Source: Artemia franciscana
Taxonomy: Eukaryota > Arthropoda > Branchiopoda > Anostraca > Artemiidae
NCBI RefSeq assembly: GCF_032884065.1
Contig: NC_088873.1
Coordinates: forward strand, 2,840,563 to 2,904,562
Direction: 5' to 3'
Length of the DNA: 64,000 bases
A program made the position numbers and the translations under genes. Below, one piece after another: positions 47,640-59,329 of this stretch. The notes under the pieces were generated by a model. That model ran no database searches. It saw only the letters and a program-made list of their open reading frames with translations, and was not told the DNA's origin. Numbering within the stretch: position 1 is the first letter of the stretch; each line of letters starts with the position of its first letter.

Positions 47640-49186
47640 TAATCCACCCGTGCAAAACAAGATCGAAATTTTCTTTTCAAGTCTGTATCTTTGTCAAAGC
47701 CTACCCCTCTGTTGTCACCGTCTGAAATCCCTTTCGGGGACTGGTATTTTTATTATACGAGTGAATTCGCTGCTTCTAACCCCCAGCTTGAAGACATGTA
47801 CGGGAGAGAATTGGATGAGTCCCTTGATAAACTTCCGCACGGTGATTTTGTTGTCAGTTTAGAGTCGGTTATTCAAGCAATTCCTCTGTTGAAAAATAAG
47901 TCTTCTTGCGGAATTGCCCGTGTTAGCACTATCCATATTAAACATGGTGGTTTGGTTCTCGCTATGTATCTTTCGCTTTTTATGCAGATGATCTTCACGC
48001 AAGGTGTTGTTTCCTCCTCCTTCTGCGTAGGGAATCCTACCCCCACTCCAAAGAAAGGGAAAAATTACATTAAATGCTCGTCTTTCCGCCCATTTACAGT
48101 TGCCACATCCTTATGTAAACTATTTGAGCTTCCATTCATTAATGAACTGGAAACTAAATGCTAAACCCCGCCACATCAATTCGGATTTAAGCACCGCATT
48201 GGTTGTGCCGATGCCTTGACGGCTGTAGTGAGTGTACTACTCGATGCGGATTTTTCTGGAGAGAGCTTAGCCTTAGCTAGTCATGAAATCAGCCGTGCAT
48301 TCGATTCACTCATACACGCTGCAACGTTATTAAAAGCTTCACAACGAGGTCTGAATACCTGCATAGATTGATCCCTACGTGATGTGCACTTGAGGCTGTC
48401 CATTCGCCTAAAGCTTCCTAACGACAAAAATTTGCCTCCCCGGCCTCATGAAAAATTGTTCCTCGTTTTGAAAGGTGCCCGCCAAGAACTGTCTCCTCCC
48501 CTCATTTGGTCAATAATTATGTTCTTCAAGCATAAGATAAATGTCCAACCTCATGCATTCTTTCCTCTATAGAAACCTCCTTAGTATGCTATGCTGACGA
48601 CGTCTTGAACTTAAGAAGAACATTGCAAAAAGCTTCTGACATTTTTGAAACGCCTAATACCGAATATCTAGAACTTGGCCCTAGTTTTAACACTGAGAAA
48701 ACCGAGATAGTTCTCTTCAATTGGCAAAAAACACCACACGTGCCTTCACTTCTTTTTGGTGAGAATCTCGTGAATACTGATGACCATATAAATTACCTTG
48801 GAGTCCCTATTGGCCTGTCTCTAAGGCATACACGTCTTCTACTGATCAAACACCTCAATCGAGGAATCTCCGGCTTGTATACTTCCATAGTCTCTACTAA
48901 ACTTCGTTTTAGCCGTCTCCTCCTTGCCAGCCTATACAACGCTACTGTTTTACCTCATATTCTGTACCAGGTACCATTTTGGAAACTATTCTCAAAGGCT
49001 GAACGGTCTAAAATCTGTGCGCTTTTCTTCCGTTTTGCTAAATACTTCCTATGTTTTCCTCCCTGGTACAGAAACTCAGTCTTCATTAAAAAGTATCACA
49101 TAACCGACCCTCATGTTGCAGTTGAAAATTCAATCAAAAGACACAATAGTGAATTTTACAACAGAAGCTATCCTTTAAGTGTCTGA
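47640..49186 (+). pseudogene. LINE reverse transcriptase domain, broken
   Basis: Blocks in order: ESVIQAIPLLKNKSSCGIARVS (about 47850-47925), CSSFRPFTVATSLCKLFE (about 48080-48130), HQFGFKH (about 48177), a thumb-proximal block with an ARQELSPP relic of the GxxQGxxLSP motif (about 48480), CYADDV at about 48590 with both catalytic Asp present, and a C-terminal region 48605-49186 (HINYLGVPIG). Frameshifts separate these parts. It lacks any RNase H that I can see. Confidence 0.72.
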
Positions 49187-49314
49187 GAAAAGTTTTATCA
49201 ATCTACTTGAAGGCGTAATATTGAGTTGCTCCCCTCCCCCTCCCACTAATTTCTGAGCGCAGTAGTTTAACTCTTCATAGAAGAGTAATAGTTATTATTG
49301 AATGTACTTCTAAA

Positions 49315-49490
49315 TATTGTACCCATTAAATAACTAAAAAACTATGTTTTTAATTTTTAGGTCATAGGAGCTTGATCATGTTATACCGATTAATAACTAA
49401 AAGAATGTTGTCTTTTAATTCTTAGGTCGCTTGAGCTTGATCATTTTATACCCATTGAATAACTAAACAGTTTTGCTTTCTAATTTCTAT
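49315..49490 (+). repeat. 3'-terminal tandem repeat of the LINE, unit about 65 bp
   Basis: Three imperfect copies start at about 49319, 49383 and 49448 (TACCCATTAAATAACTAAA type, followed by TTTTAATTYTTAGGTC and GAGCTTGATCAT). Short tandem 3' repeats of this kind occur at the 3' ends of several non-LTR retrotransposon groups. Confidence 0.7.
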
Positions 49491-50480
49491 AATTTTCGAT
49501 TAAATTTTTTTTTCTAACTGAAATTTCTAGTATCTGAGAATGTCCTGTGAAATGAAAACCAGAAATAAGGTTTAAAACGCTCTTCGGAAATAATTGATTT
49601 ATATTGTAGTAGCTGCGGGGTAGTGATAGTAGTTATAATTCCCCGCCAGTGTAAACAATTAAGGGGGTAACTTTACTTGAACAATCAAGGGGGGCTTTTC
49701 ACCGGAGCGTGAATAAAAAAAAAATGGGCGTCGCTTTTTTATCTTATTAATTAAATCAACATTTTTTATTAATGATAAACATAAGACAAAATGGAAGAAA
49801 ATCAACTGGACAGAAATAAGGAATATTTTGTTTCATTCCATTTCATCCCTCATAATTTTAATATTAAAATAAATGACAATGATAAAAAGTTCCCTTTCCT
49901 ATATTGGACTGTAAAAATTTCATAAGAATCCCCCTAAACCACGGTTTATTGCTTTTCATCTTCTTATTGAAAATTGTCTGTTTTTCTTCAAAGTTTCTAG
50001 TCAATTCTACGCGTAACATACGTCTAATTAGATCCTTATTTTAGCTGACACTATTCATTCAAAGACGTTCCTTGAATGTCCTTGTGCTTGTCCTGAAGTA
50101 ACTTGTCTAACAAATAATGGAAAGGGGATTCCAAGCATGCCTAACAAAACTTCAGGTAAGCTTTTCCCTCTTAGCTATAGAGTAAACTATAGTAGCATCT
50201 CCTATTGTCTTCTTTATACGAGTTAGGGTTTTTATCATTTAGGTTTTTAGGGTTTTTATTAGGGTTTTATATATCTTCTTTAGGGTTTTTATCATTTCAT
50301 CTTATTTTTTATCATTCTGAATAACTACATCTTTTTGACGGAATGACTTTAAAAATATAAGCAAATTAGGAGTAGTTGATAAAATATACGGTGGTCAGTT
50401 CTGTCTCTTCAAAGTTGACGTGGGACAGGATTTTACAAGCAAGAAAAAATTCTTTTAAGAAGTGTTCAAATAAACTTAAT
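49490..50480. other. Intergenic DNA, nothing recognised
   Basis: AT-rich sequence. A short cluster of AGGGTTTTTAT phrases at about 50222-50290 looks telomere-like only superficially. No open frame of interest. Confidence 0.45.
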
Positions 50481-50484
50481 GAGT

Positions 50485-51425
50485 GACATTAAAACTGAAA
50501 ACGAACAAAATTATCCTGCATATGAAAAGGGGTACCAGTAGCATCAGTCCCCACTCCTATCACTAAAATTTGTGGAGGGTGCCTTAACCATGATGAGTAC
50601 CTTACTCTTTTTCATTAGCCATTCCTAACATCATTCCTTAATAAAACTAATTGGTGTCTTGCAGGATAATTCAAACTAAAATGATATTGATTTAAATGAA
50701 TTGAGTGTAAGGTAAAATCACTGAACACCGAACCAGTACAGTGAACTAATATTAAGAGAAGTAATAGAAACTAATAGTAAGAGCATTAGTATAAGTAAAA
50801 TCAGTTATATCATCTCACAGACCTATAGGCTTCCCAAAATTTTATATTTCAAAATCCAAAGAACATTATTATGGTTGTAATTTTCAATGGAAATATAAAG
50901 TGAATTGTTTTCAAGATCTAAGGAAAAAAGAGAAAGTCTTGGATGTCTCAATTGAAACTATAAGGCAGTATATGGAAAGTAAAAACACTCAAATATATCT
51001 TCACTAAATTTTCTAAAATTATTTAAGTAACAAATCATATGAAAATATAAGAAATAAAAAAAGTTCATAGGCCGTTCAGATATAAACTAAGGAGGTGGAA
51101 GTGTAAGTAATGAATAAAACTAACGAGGATCAAGAAGAAACAGCTAAATGGCAAAAAAGTAATTTTTTTTTTTCTGACATTTAAAAGTTAATGAGTAACA
51201 GTCAATGTGAACTTGTCCTAGTTAAAGTTAAGAAAAGGGCCAAAATTAATGGCAAGTAACGATTTCAAGAGAGATGGGTAAAAAAAAATATTTGAGAAAG
51301 TGCTAACCAATTATAGGGTTACGAAAAAAGATATAGAGAAGCAAGAAAAGTTTGTAACCCTTTGGATAAAAAAGAAGGATTTATTTCGAAAGGATGAACT
51401 GCTGACAGTTCAAACAAGATTTCAA
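50485..51425 (+). repeat. Left arm of a 920-bp inverted repeat pair
   Basis: It aligns as the reverse complement of 62890-63805 over its whole length, by eye about 75-80% identical. Its outer end carries the dispersed motif CATTAAAACTGAAAACGAAC. Its inner 450 bp decodes in places like the region between endonuclease and RT of the RTE-like LINE (RWVKK, NYRVTKKDIEKQEKF, KKDLFRKDEL). The arms may be terminal inverted repeats of the enclosed element or inverted copies of a LINE-containing repeat. Confidence 0.8.
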
Positions 51426-52680
51426 GGAAAAAGACAAACAAATATTTCAACCTTACCGACTGGTCACTCTATTAAAAAAATTCCCAACATAATCAGGGTC
51501 ATTGTAATCGTGTAAAATATCATCCACAATTTCAAGCTGTTTTCCTTGCAGAAACCAATGCATACTTTTTCCAGTAGAAGCTAATTCACAATAATTTAGA
51601 GATTCAAAGTTATGATTATTTTCAAAGCTTTTATTAATGTCCATATCTAATCATTCCATAGAGAAACAAAAATTTTGGCCTTGTATTGCCAAGTATTGAA
51701 CTTGGATGCAACAGAAACAAAACCATAATTAGATGCAGCATCTTAAAATATAATAATTTTTCGAGACTGCTAAATCAAATCCTCTGCCAACTGATTTTTA
51801 ATATTTCTAAATTATTATTTGGATCTGTTGGTGGTAGCCCCCATTTTCTCAAATTTTGGAACGACGTTGTTCTTCTTAGCTTGTATTGCTTTCTTCTCCC
51901 CTTTAATTTTTGTGATGTTCTGTTCCTCGCTGCTGCTTTTCTTCTAAGCACAAGTGTATTTATTCTTCGTTTTCATTCTCTTACATTTTTATTCTCACTT
52001 TTGCTTCTCTTCTAACCGCAAAAGTTCCTTGTTCTTCACTTCCATTTGTTACTCTTTTTATATGGGTTGTTGCAAGTATTTTTACCATATTTTGCTTTCT
52101 TTTTCATTTTTTATTTTTATCGTTTTTCATAATTTTTCAATGCCCTTTGTCTTAGCTACTTGTATTGCTGGTTGAGGATATTATTTTCACCCATTCTGCA
52201 CTTTTGCTTTTCGGGTCATTCTCTTGGACACAACGTGTTTGATATTTCAGGTGGTTGGAATTTTTTTCCAACAAATTGTCATTTATAATAATTGCAAATT
52301 CACACTTAAGTTTTCATCCTCTTGTCATATATTTTTCTAGTTATGAAATTGCCTAGAGAGCTTCTGAAAATACACTAATAATTTTTCAAAGCAATAAGCA
52401 ACTATTTGCCATTAATTGCGTCATAGATATAGATTTTTTGAAGCTCATTTCCTGCTGTAACATGCATAAATAGTGACGAAGACCACACTGCCTTTCCATA
52501 ACAAACACCGAAAGCAAGAAGAATAAAAGGGAATTTCTCAAGAAACTGGGAAACAAATTAGAATGAATATTTTGACCCTATGTCCAAGGGCCATCCTAAG
52601 CAATACAAATATATATAAAAAGAAACAACATACAACAGGATAAAATCAATAAAAATAAAATAAACAGTTTCAAAACGGTT
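51426..52680. other. Interior of the inverted-repeat structure, left part, no assigned gene
   Basis: A minus-strand open frame of 63 residues (51453-51644, containing CELASTGKSMHWFLQGKQLEIVDD without a match I recognise) reads like protein rather than noise and could be a relic of an element gene. The rest, 51686-52200, is T-rich low-complexity sequence. Confidence 0.3.
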
Positions 52681-52689
52681 TTTTTTTAA

Positions 52690-54150
52690 AATTTTCAAAA
52701 CAGTCCAAGCATCCTTACTTCAGTGACGTTCAACCAGGACTGATAAATAAATTGTGATGAAACGAGGCAATTCATTAAAATGAAGGAAACGATCCAAAAC
52801 ATGTTTTTAATGCTAGCCTGCTGGCATTTAAAACTGGTGCTGATCTCATAGATCTATTTTTAACAGGTTCTTTGTTAATATCTATTTGTTTCTTATAATA
52901 TCTCGTAGGGTCATTTTTAATTAAATTTGTGTATAGTGCATTAGGGAATATTCTCCCAAGTCCCTATTTAAGGAAATATTATTATTAATCTTAAGTCTTA
53001 TTTCAATTGCTTCTTGAACTACTTGTTTTATGCCTAGGTCATTGCTAATAATGGCGGATTCTTGAAAAAGTACTTTGTGGCTAGGATTATCAAAAGCATG
53101 GCTGCTTAAAGCAGAATCAAAATAAAAAGAAGTGATTTTTGAATTCAGAGATTTGGTGATATCATCTTGTTGCTGTTGTTGGCGTTTCTAGAAATTCTGA
53201 TGATTTCTCCCTACATAGAGTTTGCCAGAGTTACATGGTATTTGATAGACACCTCTTTGGCGAGTAACTGGAGTTTTATCTTTACCAGAATTTAGGAGAT
53301 GTATGATTTTCAAATTATTTGTAAATACAACATACAGATTATTTTGTGTGAATACTTTCTAAGATTACTAGTTTTTTTTGGGATATATGGGAGGTAAATT
53401 ACGTTTTGGGGCTTATCGGGATTCTCACATGGTATATTATCGTTGTTTTTAAGGAGGTGTCTTTTCAGTCGACGGTTAATTGTATTATTAATAATTAGAA
53501 GAGGATACCCATTTCCAAAAGGTATTTCCCAGATAAAGTCTAGTTCAGCTGTGATGTAGGAATCAAAACAAATGTCTAGGGCATGATATGCGAGAGATGT
53601 TACGACAGGTCTTTTATCTTGTGGGGGGTGGTTTGATTCAAAATGTAAATATCTATTGTTTTGTGTTAGTTTTCTGTAAATAGTAAAGTTTAGTTCATCT
53701 AAGCTACGAATAATTAGCACACCTAGGAATGAGGTTTTGTTTGCAATTTCAAATTTCAAGGTAGACTGTAAATTCCTATCATATATATTAAGGTGATCTA
53801 AGAAAAACCCAAGTTCATTTTCCCCATAATTCGAAAGTAAAATTACGTCATGTATGTAACGTCCCCAAAAGAAATACCTAATTTTCGATATGCTCAACAT
53901 AAATATTCGTCAGTAACCCAGAGAGAGGCGCACCCATGGGTAAGCCATTTATTACTAAGCCTTTGTTTCTGCTATTCTTAGATATTTATAAATATTTAAA
54001 TCAGAACTGACCCGAGACTTAAAGAAGCACGGGGTAGCAAAATTAGTTAAACATGGGGCACCAAGTAGAGATTTGGATAGCAAAAAAGCATTGCTAGCAT
54101 TTCCATAGCATTTAAAAATTCTAAGACAAACAAATAATCTCTTTTCTACT
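52690..54150 (-). mobile_element. Penelope-like element relic (RT plus GIY-YIG), nested
   Basis: On the minus strand: GLPMGAPLSGLLTNIYVEHI at about 53895-53945 and YFFWGRYIHDVILL at about 53840-53880 (YIHD in place of YVDD), then FLGVLIIRS, HFESNHPPQDKRP and a decayed GIY-YIG part (CNSGKLYVGRNH near 53225). A tail with CACTGAAG and a GAAAATTTT stretch lies at about 52690-52735. It appears inserted into Polinton-like sequence that continues at 54160. Confidence 0.75.
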
Positions 54151-54230
54151 TTCGTTTATATTTGAAAATAAACTTTAAATAAAATTCTGTGTATCCATTT
54201 CCATGAAAAGAGCAATTTTGAATTGGGAAA

Positions 54231-54346
54231 TATCAGCCTCAGTAACTTTTCTGGGTCTTCTCAGCTGCTTAGATACTTTGACTACAAATATCAGCCTCAG
54301 TAACTTTTCTGGGTCTTCCAAACTGCTTAGATACTTTGACTACTTC
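54231..54346. repeat. Tandem duplication of 58 bp
   Basis: 54231-54288 and 54289-54346 both start TATCAGCCTCAGTAAC and differ at about three positions. On the minus strand the unit reads KVSKQ-GRPRKVTEADI; because 58 is not a multiple of three, the duplication shifts the frame of whatever coding sequence lay here. Confidence 0.85.
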
Positions 54347-54404
54347 TAATTTTCTTGGGTCTACCATGCTTTTTGGGAGCTTCAAGAGCCCCGTCAAATC
54401 CATA

Positions 54405-54683
54405 TCAGGTAATTTTGTATGTACCTGATAATTTTAAAACTAGACCTTTTGGTAAAGTCTCCGGTAATGTTAAACCTTCATGCTTAGTGTTTGAAGAATC
54501 CATAATTGTATCAATAATTTTCTTTCCATCATATAAACCTAATGTAGATGCACCACTTATAAGAGCAGCTTTACCTATTGTAGCTGTTAATTGTACTAGA
54601 AATAGTAGTAACCAACTACTTTGAATTAATTTATGATACGATATAATTATACAGATATCTTTATTCTTTATTTTATCTTGCAA
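54405..54683 (-). pseudogene. Unassigned small protein in the Polinton-like block
   Basis: A 92-residue open frame with a hydrophobic Ala/Gly-rich middle (IGKAALISGASTLGLYDGKK) and a C-terminal LPETLPKGLVLKLSGTYK. The combination of a hydrophobic segment and a basic Leu/Pro/Gly tail is reminiscent of small virion-like proteins in Polintons, but no specific family is assigned. The frame is bordered by stops. Confidence 0.3.
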
Positions 54684-56269
54684 TATTTTTTAATTTGTTC
54701 CCTCTTAAGTAAAACAGTAACATGTTCCTTTCCAACAATAGTATTTTCTTTTCGGATTTGCAATTTTCTTTTTTTAACATCTGTTTGTTTTACTTTTTGA
54801 AGAGGGGATAAATGAATTGTGTACTCAATAAGTAGCTTTTTTATTGATTTCAAATTTATCAAGAAAAGATAAGAACGATAAACTTGGATGATTTTAAAGT
54901 TTTGTTTGTCGAATAGATCAATATTTCATCATTTATTTTCACTATGTGATTTTTCTATTTATATAATATTATATTTTATTTCTTATATTTTATTTATACA
55001 TTATATTTCTTTTGCATCTTCATTTTTATATTTTATCAAACCTATTGAACACTAACTAAATTTTTTCTCAGTGAAAAATATAATCTCTTAGATTATAATA
55101 ACAGCTGACGGCCCATCCACTGCCTCCTAGACTTTCAACATGAATCCATTTCATTCAATACCTGTAACAGATCAGATTCATAAGAATACAGAGGGAATCC
55201 TTTCTTACAGAGGGAACAACAAGCAAAATTGACTGTAACATTAAAAATTGGTTAACCGGAAGAATATTCAATATAACATACATACTCTGAGTACTTTATT
55301 TGTTTATTAACTAAAAGGGAGATGGAATATATTCTTTCAATAGTCGCAATTCCTTATTTTTTTGTCTTAATTCAGGTGGAAATTTTCAGAATAATCTTTT
55401 CAAAAACTTTGTAGGGTTGTTTCTTACTTCATCTTTCCATTCATTCTCTTTTGAAATTCTTTATCGGGATCTTTTCCAAGTATATTTCTTATAACATTTT
55501 TTCATAGAACCCTTCGATAAGCCAATATAAAAATAAAGTTAAGAAATTAACTGTATCTGAGCTTTTTTTGGGGTTGCAACGTTTCTAATTCTTCTGTTTT
55601 CTGTATTATTATCTTCTTTGGTTACTTTTAAATTACTTTTTGCCAAAATTTCTTTTTCATTAAATCTTGTTAATATATTGTGATTGATAAACGTGACTGA
55701 TTACTTTTATTTAATTTATTAATAACCTCACCTAAATACTGATTTGTAAGAATTTTTTGGTTAACTACTTTACCATTGAAATAATTTAAAATAGTTTTCA
55801 TATTTTGTAAATTCATACTTTCCTTTTTTATTTTGGGTCACCTAGATTAGTGAATCGTTTCAAATGTAAATAAAGATAATCAATCTTTATTTAAAGATTT
55901 CAAAAATAAAGATAAATAAAGGTAAATGTAAATGAAGTAAAAAATAATCATCATCCAGAAATCTGCTTTTGTGAGTTGTTTACTTCCGATATTTACTTCC
56001 TAAGCTTCCAAACTTGTTCATTTAGTATACACAAATTTTATTCATTGAACATCCAAGTTTTATCTGTATTTTAGAAATCAGTCATTTGTTTTCAAATCAA
56101 TTAGTAAAAATACATGGTTATTTGGTGCTTCATGAAACTAGTTGATAATTTTTTTCTTTTTTTTAAGCCGGATGCATGTTTTTTCGGATTTATCAATTTC
56201 TTTTGGATTACAACACTTCAAAAATTCTAAATAGTTATAGTTTAATCATATACTTTTATGAGTATCCAA

Positions 56270-56580
56270 GTAGCTCGGAAAAATCAATCAAATCGTCAAA
56301 GATAACAAAACTTTAACATTTGGGATCTTTTTCATATACATCAATCATATCGCTTTTATCATTACTCAAAACCAAAAGACTTGTGTAAGTTTTTTCTTCC
56401 AAGACATTCATGTTAAAAATTAAATCTCTATATTTATTTTCTTCAAGATCTTTGCCATACAGATATATTTTTTTAATGTATAAATAATCATAAATCAAAT
56501 TCGAGAAAAAATTGGTTTTTACCAAAACTAGAGCTACCATAAATCAATAGTTAAAACTGCCATTGATGTGCTAGCAAATG
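56270..56580 (-). pseudogene. Polinton-type packaging ATPase (A32/FtsK-like), N-terminal fragment
   Basis: The minus strand shows a P-loop GSSSFGKN at about 56515-56538, then in the next frame FFSNLIYDYLYIKKIYLYGKD, a conserved ATPase helix-strand pair, and a Walker B SFVIFDDLIDF at about 56283-56312. A one-base shift immediately after the P-loop lysine separates Walker A from the rest. The family drives genome packaging in Polintons and large DNA viruses; here it is a fragment of about 100 residues against the usual 200-250. Confidence 0.55.
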
Positions 56581-56694
56581 CTTGTTTTTAAAACAATTTT
56601 TATTTTTTTCCAGATTCATACACTTTTTTCTTGGCGCTTTTTCATCCGTTAAAGATATTCAGAGATCCATAAAAGATTTTATTAAGTAAAATTC

Positions 56695-56830
56695 AACTAT
56701 GAAGCTTATGGCTTCGAAGCTTGGAGCTCAGGAGCCTATTGTTTTAGAACTTATAGTTTTGAAGCTTATAAAGTTGAAACTTATAGCTTAACTTTAATTA
56801 TGAAGCTTTACTTCAATACCTAGCTAGCCA
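56695..56830. repeat. Short degenerate tandem repeat (AAGCTTATRG type)
   Basis: About eight imperfect units around TATGAAGCTTATGGCTT recur across 56698-56825. It is a local simple repeat within the Polinton-like block. Confidence 0.6.
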
Positions 56831-58329
56831 AGTTAGAATTCCTTAATTAGCTTAATAATGCTTTAACTGCGATACTTAACAATACTTAACAAGTGATTAA
56901 ATCCCAAGGGTACCGTATTTACTTTATTTTTCAAAACATTTCTTTTAGTGTCATTAGGGTCTAGACCTTTTCCATTTTGTTTTTCTACAAACATACTATA
57001 TTTGTTTGTAATAACTGTTTAGATAGCTTTGTTCGATGTCACTATTCTTAATAAAAATTCAGGAATAACTATGATAATGGATAGGTTCAAGCTCTTTATT
57101 ATGCTCCATAAAATAAAATATTACACGTGTTGTAAATTGAACTCCGTAACTATTTCTGCCATACATTATATTTTTTAAATCTTTAACAACAGAGTCCAAA
57201 ATTGCCTCTACTTGAATTAATTGCAATATTAAGTGTAAGGATATTACTTGAATTAATATAGTGTTATCCTGCTCTAAAATATATTTTGGGATATCTGGAA
57301 CTTCTCTTGTTTAACTATAATTCGAAACATCAATATGCGTTCTTTTTAACACTCATTCTATCAGTTACATCTTGAATGAATTATTGATTTTCAGCATCTT
57401 TTTTTATATTTCTATTTGATTATTAAAATAACTTTTCACTTTATTCTTTACTTTATTATAATTTCCAGCACTTGAAATCTGTTTCAACTTAAAATGATTC
57501 TAAAGTTTAACAATATATTCATTTTGTATAGTATTAAAATTAAGTTTTAAGTCTTAAATAGTTCTATTGTTTTCTTTGATTTCAAATTCTAATTTTACTC
57601 TTCATTCTGGTTCTATATTGTATTGCTAGTGCTTTTTGTCTTTTTACATTTCTTGTCAATTGAATAAAGAGATCACACATTCATATTTTATTATCCAGAT
57701 GATCATTGATGATATTGAGCATTTTAAATTTTACCGATAATGTTTAAATTATTGTCTTTGGAAAATAACCGCAATTGCATAACGCAGTGTTTGATTTTTT
57801 ACCTTGACTAATTTGGATTTTTGTTGTAAACAAATTTTGAACACTTCTACAATGGCTGCCATTTACTACGAACTGATTTTATTAAACGAAATTCAAAATC
57901 TTAGAAAACTGTCAAACCTGAGGAATTTTATTGCTTGCTATTTATCAGTCCTGAAACTTAGAAATCTTAAAGTATTTTTTTTACATTTTCAATAATTTAA
58001 CTTTAATTAATTAAAACTAATTAACAGTTTCAAACAGAAATGAAGGGCAAATGATTAAATATATTTGTAAATTCTTTGCTTGCAAGAAAAATTGTTTCTT
58101 AAAAAAGGAAGTAACAAGAAAAATATTGGATAAAAGAAAGTGGTATTTGTATTGGCAACAGTAGCATAAAAATATATATTTCTAGAACTCTATTCTTCAA
58201 ACTTATTGATTATTTACAAAGAAAATTAAAAGTAAATGGTTTTACTATATAAAAAACCAAAATCAAACAAGTGTTACAAAATCAAAATAATTATTCTCAC
58301 ATCATTCAACTTTTCATATTTTTTAACGA

Positions 58330-59070
58330 AAACGCGATTGCATTAATAGTATTAATGACAAATGGCAAACAGATTTGGTTGATGTGCAGTAGTTCGAAAG
58401 TGAAAATAATAATTTTAATTATATTCAAACAATAATTGATTGTTTCAGAAAATATTTTTGGTGTATTCCTTTGAATGATAATGCGGGTAAGGAAAATTTT
58501 AATGTTCTTACGAATTTACTTAAAAATAGAAAACATAAGAAATTACAATCAGATAAAAGTAAAGAATTTGTCATGAGAAACGTTCTAGTATTTTTTGAGT
58601 CATGAACTGCATGGGTTTTCATCTGAAAGGGAATCGAAACTTCAAATTGTTGAAAATTTTAATAGAAAAACCAAAGAGAAATTATGGAAATATTTTACTC
58701 ATATCAACACAAAACGTTGTATTACCCTCTTTCGTTGATAATTATAACAATTCTTATCATCGATCCATCAAAATGAAAACAATAGAAGGGAGTAATAAAG
58801 GAAATGAAAACAAAGTCAACACTAATTTGTTTCCAAATATTTAAGTTCAAAAACCATCCATAAGCAAATTCAATAATGGTGACTTGGTTAGAATTAATGC
58901 GAGTAAGAGTGTTCTTGATAAAGTTGACCTACTAAATTATACAACTGAAGTGTTTCAAATAGCTGTAGTGAAAAATGCTACCCCTATACTATATGAATTG
59001 TCGAATAAAACTGGCAAACTCATTATAGGTGGTTCTTACGAAAAAGAACTCTCGAAAGCTCTGTAATAAA
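58330..59070 (+). pseudogene. Polinton/Maverick-type integrase relic
   Basis: The plus strand carries an rve-type core: NDKWQTDLVD (first catalytic Asp, about 58350), IDCFRKYFWCIPL (about 58430-58475), LQSDKSKEF (second Asp, about 58545-58570), then KYF and VDNYNNSYHRSIKMKTIE (about 58733-58785), and a C-terminal tail GDLVRINAS...YTTEVFQIAVV (58880-58970) ending KELSKAL. That tail type is characteristic of Polinton and related (c-integrase) proteins. It is broken by at least two frameshifts and stops. The glutamate of the triad cannot be placed with confidence. Confidence 0.62.
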
Positions 59071-59329
59071 AATTTTCATTATGTTAAGTCTTATGGATCC
59101 TATAAAGATGAAAAATTTTTAGTGAGTATAGTGAAAAGTTGAAAAATACAAAGAAATATGGTTCAAGAAGGTTCCTTAAAGCAAGCTGGATTTCAACACT
59201 ATGCTGAAAAAGTGGGTTCTCTAATCGTTGAAGCAGAAAATAAAAATACAAATAGAATTACTGATAAATTAAATGAAAATAAGGGAAAATAAGGGAAATA
59301 TAAAAAATATAAGGGATAAATTAAGGGAA

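Larger units (their letters stand above)
45700..49480 (+). mobile_element. Nearly complete non-LTR retrotransposon (ORF1, endonuclease, RT, 3' tandem tail)
   Basis: The layout is ORF1 (about 45737-46670), an APE-type endonuclease (about 46720-47230) and RT (about 47690-49186), followed by a 3' tail with tandem repeats. It is one of the longest LINE copies in the window. Stops and frameshifts occur in every domain. It may be related to the RT fragment at 42.4-43.95 kb on the opposite strand, but I cannot establish that by eye. Confidence 0.78.
54160..57900 (-). mobile_element. Polinton/Maverick-like remnant, minus-strand gene block
   Basis: A run of decayed minus-strand coding stretches includes a packaging ATPase (56270-56580) and an alanine/glycine-rich protein (54405-54683), with coding-like text at about 55730-55810 (NQKILTNQYLGEVINKLNK) and 57220-57700. 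Together with the Polinton-type integrase on the plus strand at 58.3-59.1 kb this suggests an old Polinton. No protein-primed DNA polymerase, protease or capsid gene was recognised, so the element is incomplete or too decayed to read. Confidence 0.5.

Noticed and set aside
50222..50290. AGGGTTTTTAT phrases resembling telomeric repeats
   Set aside because: Too few, irregular and not of a TTAGG or TTAGGG period.
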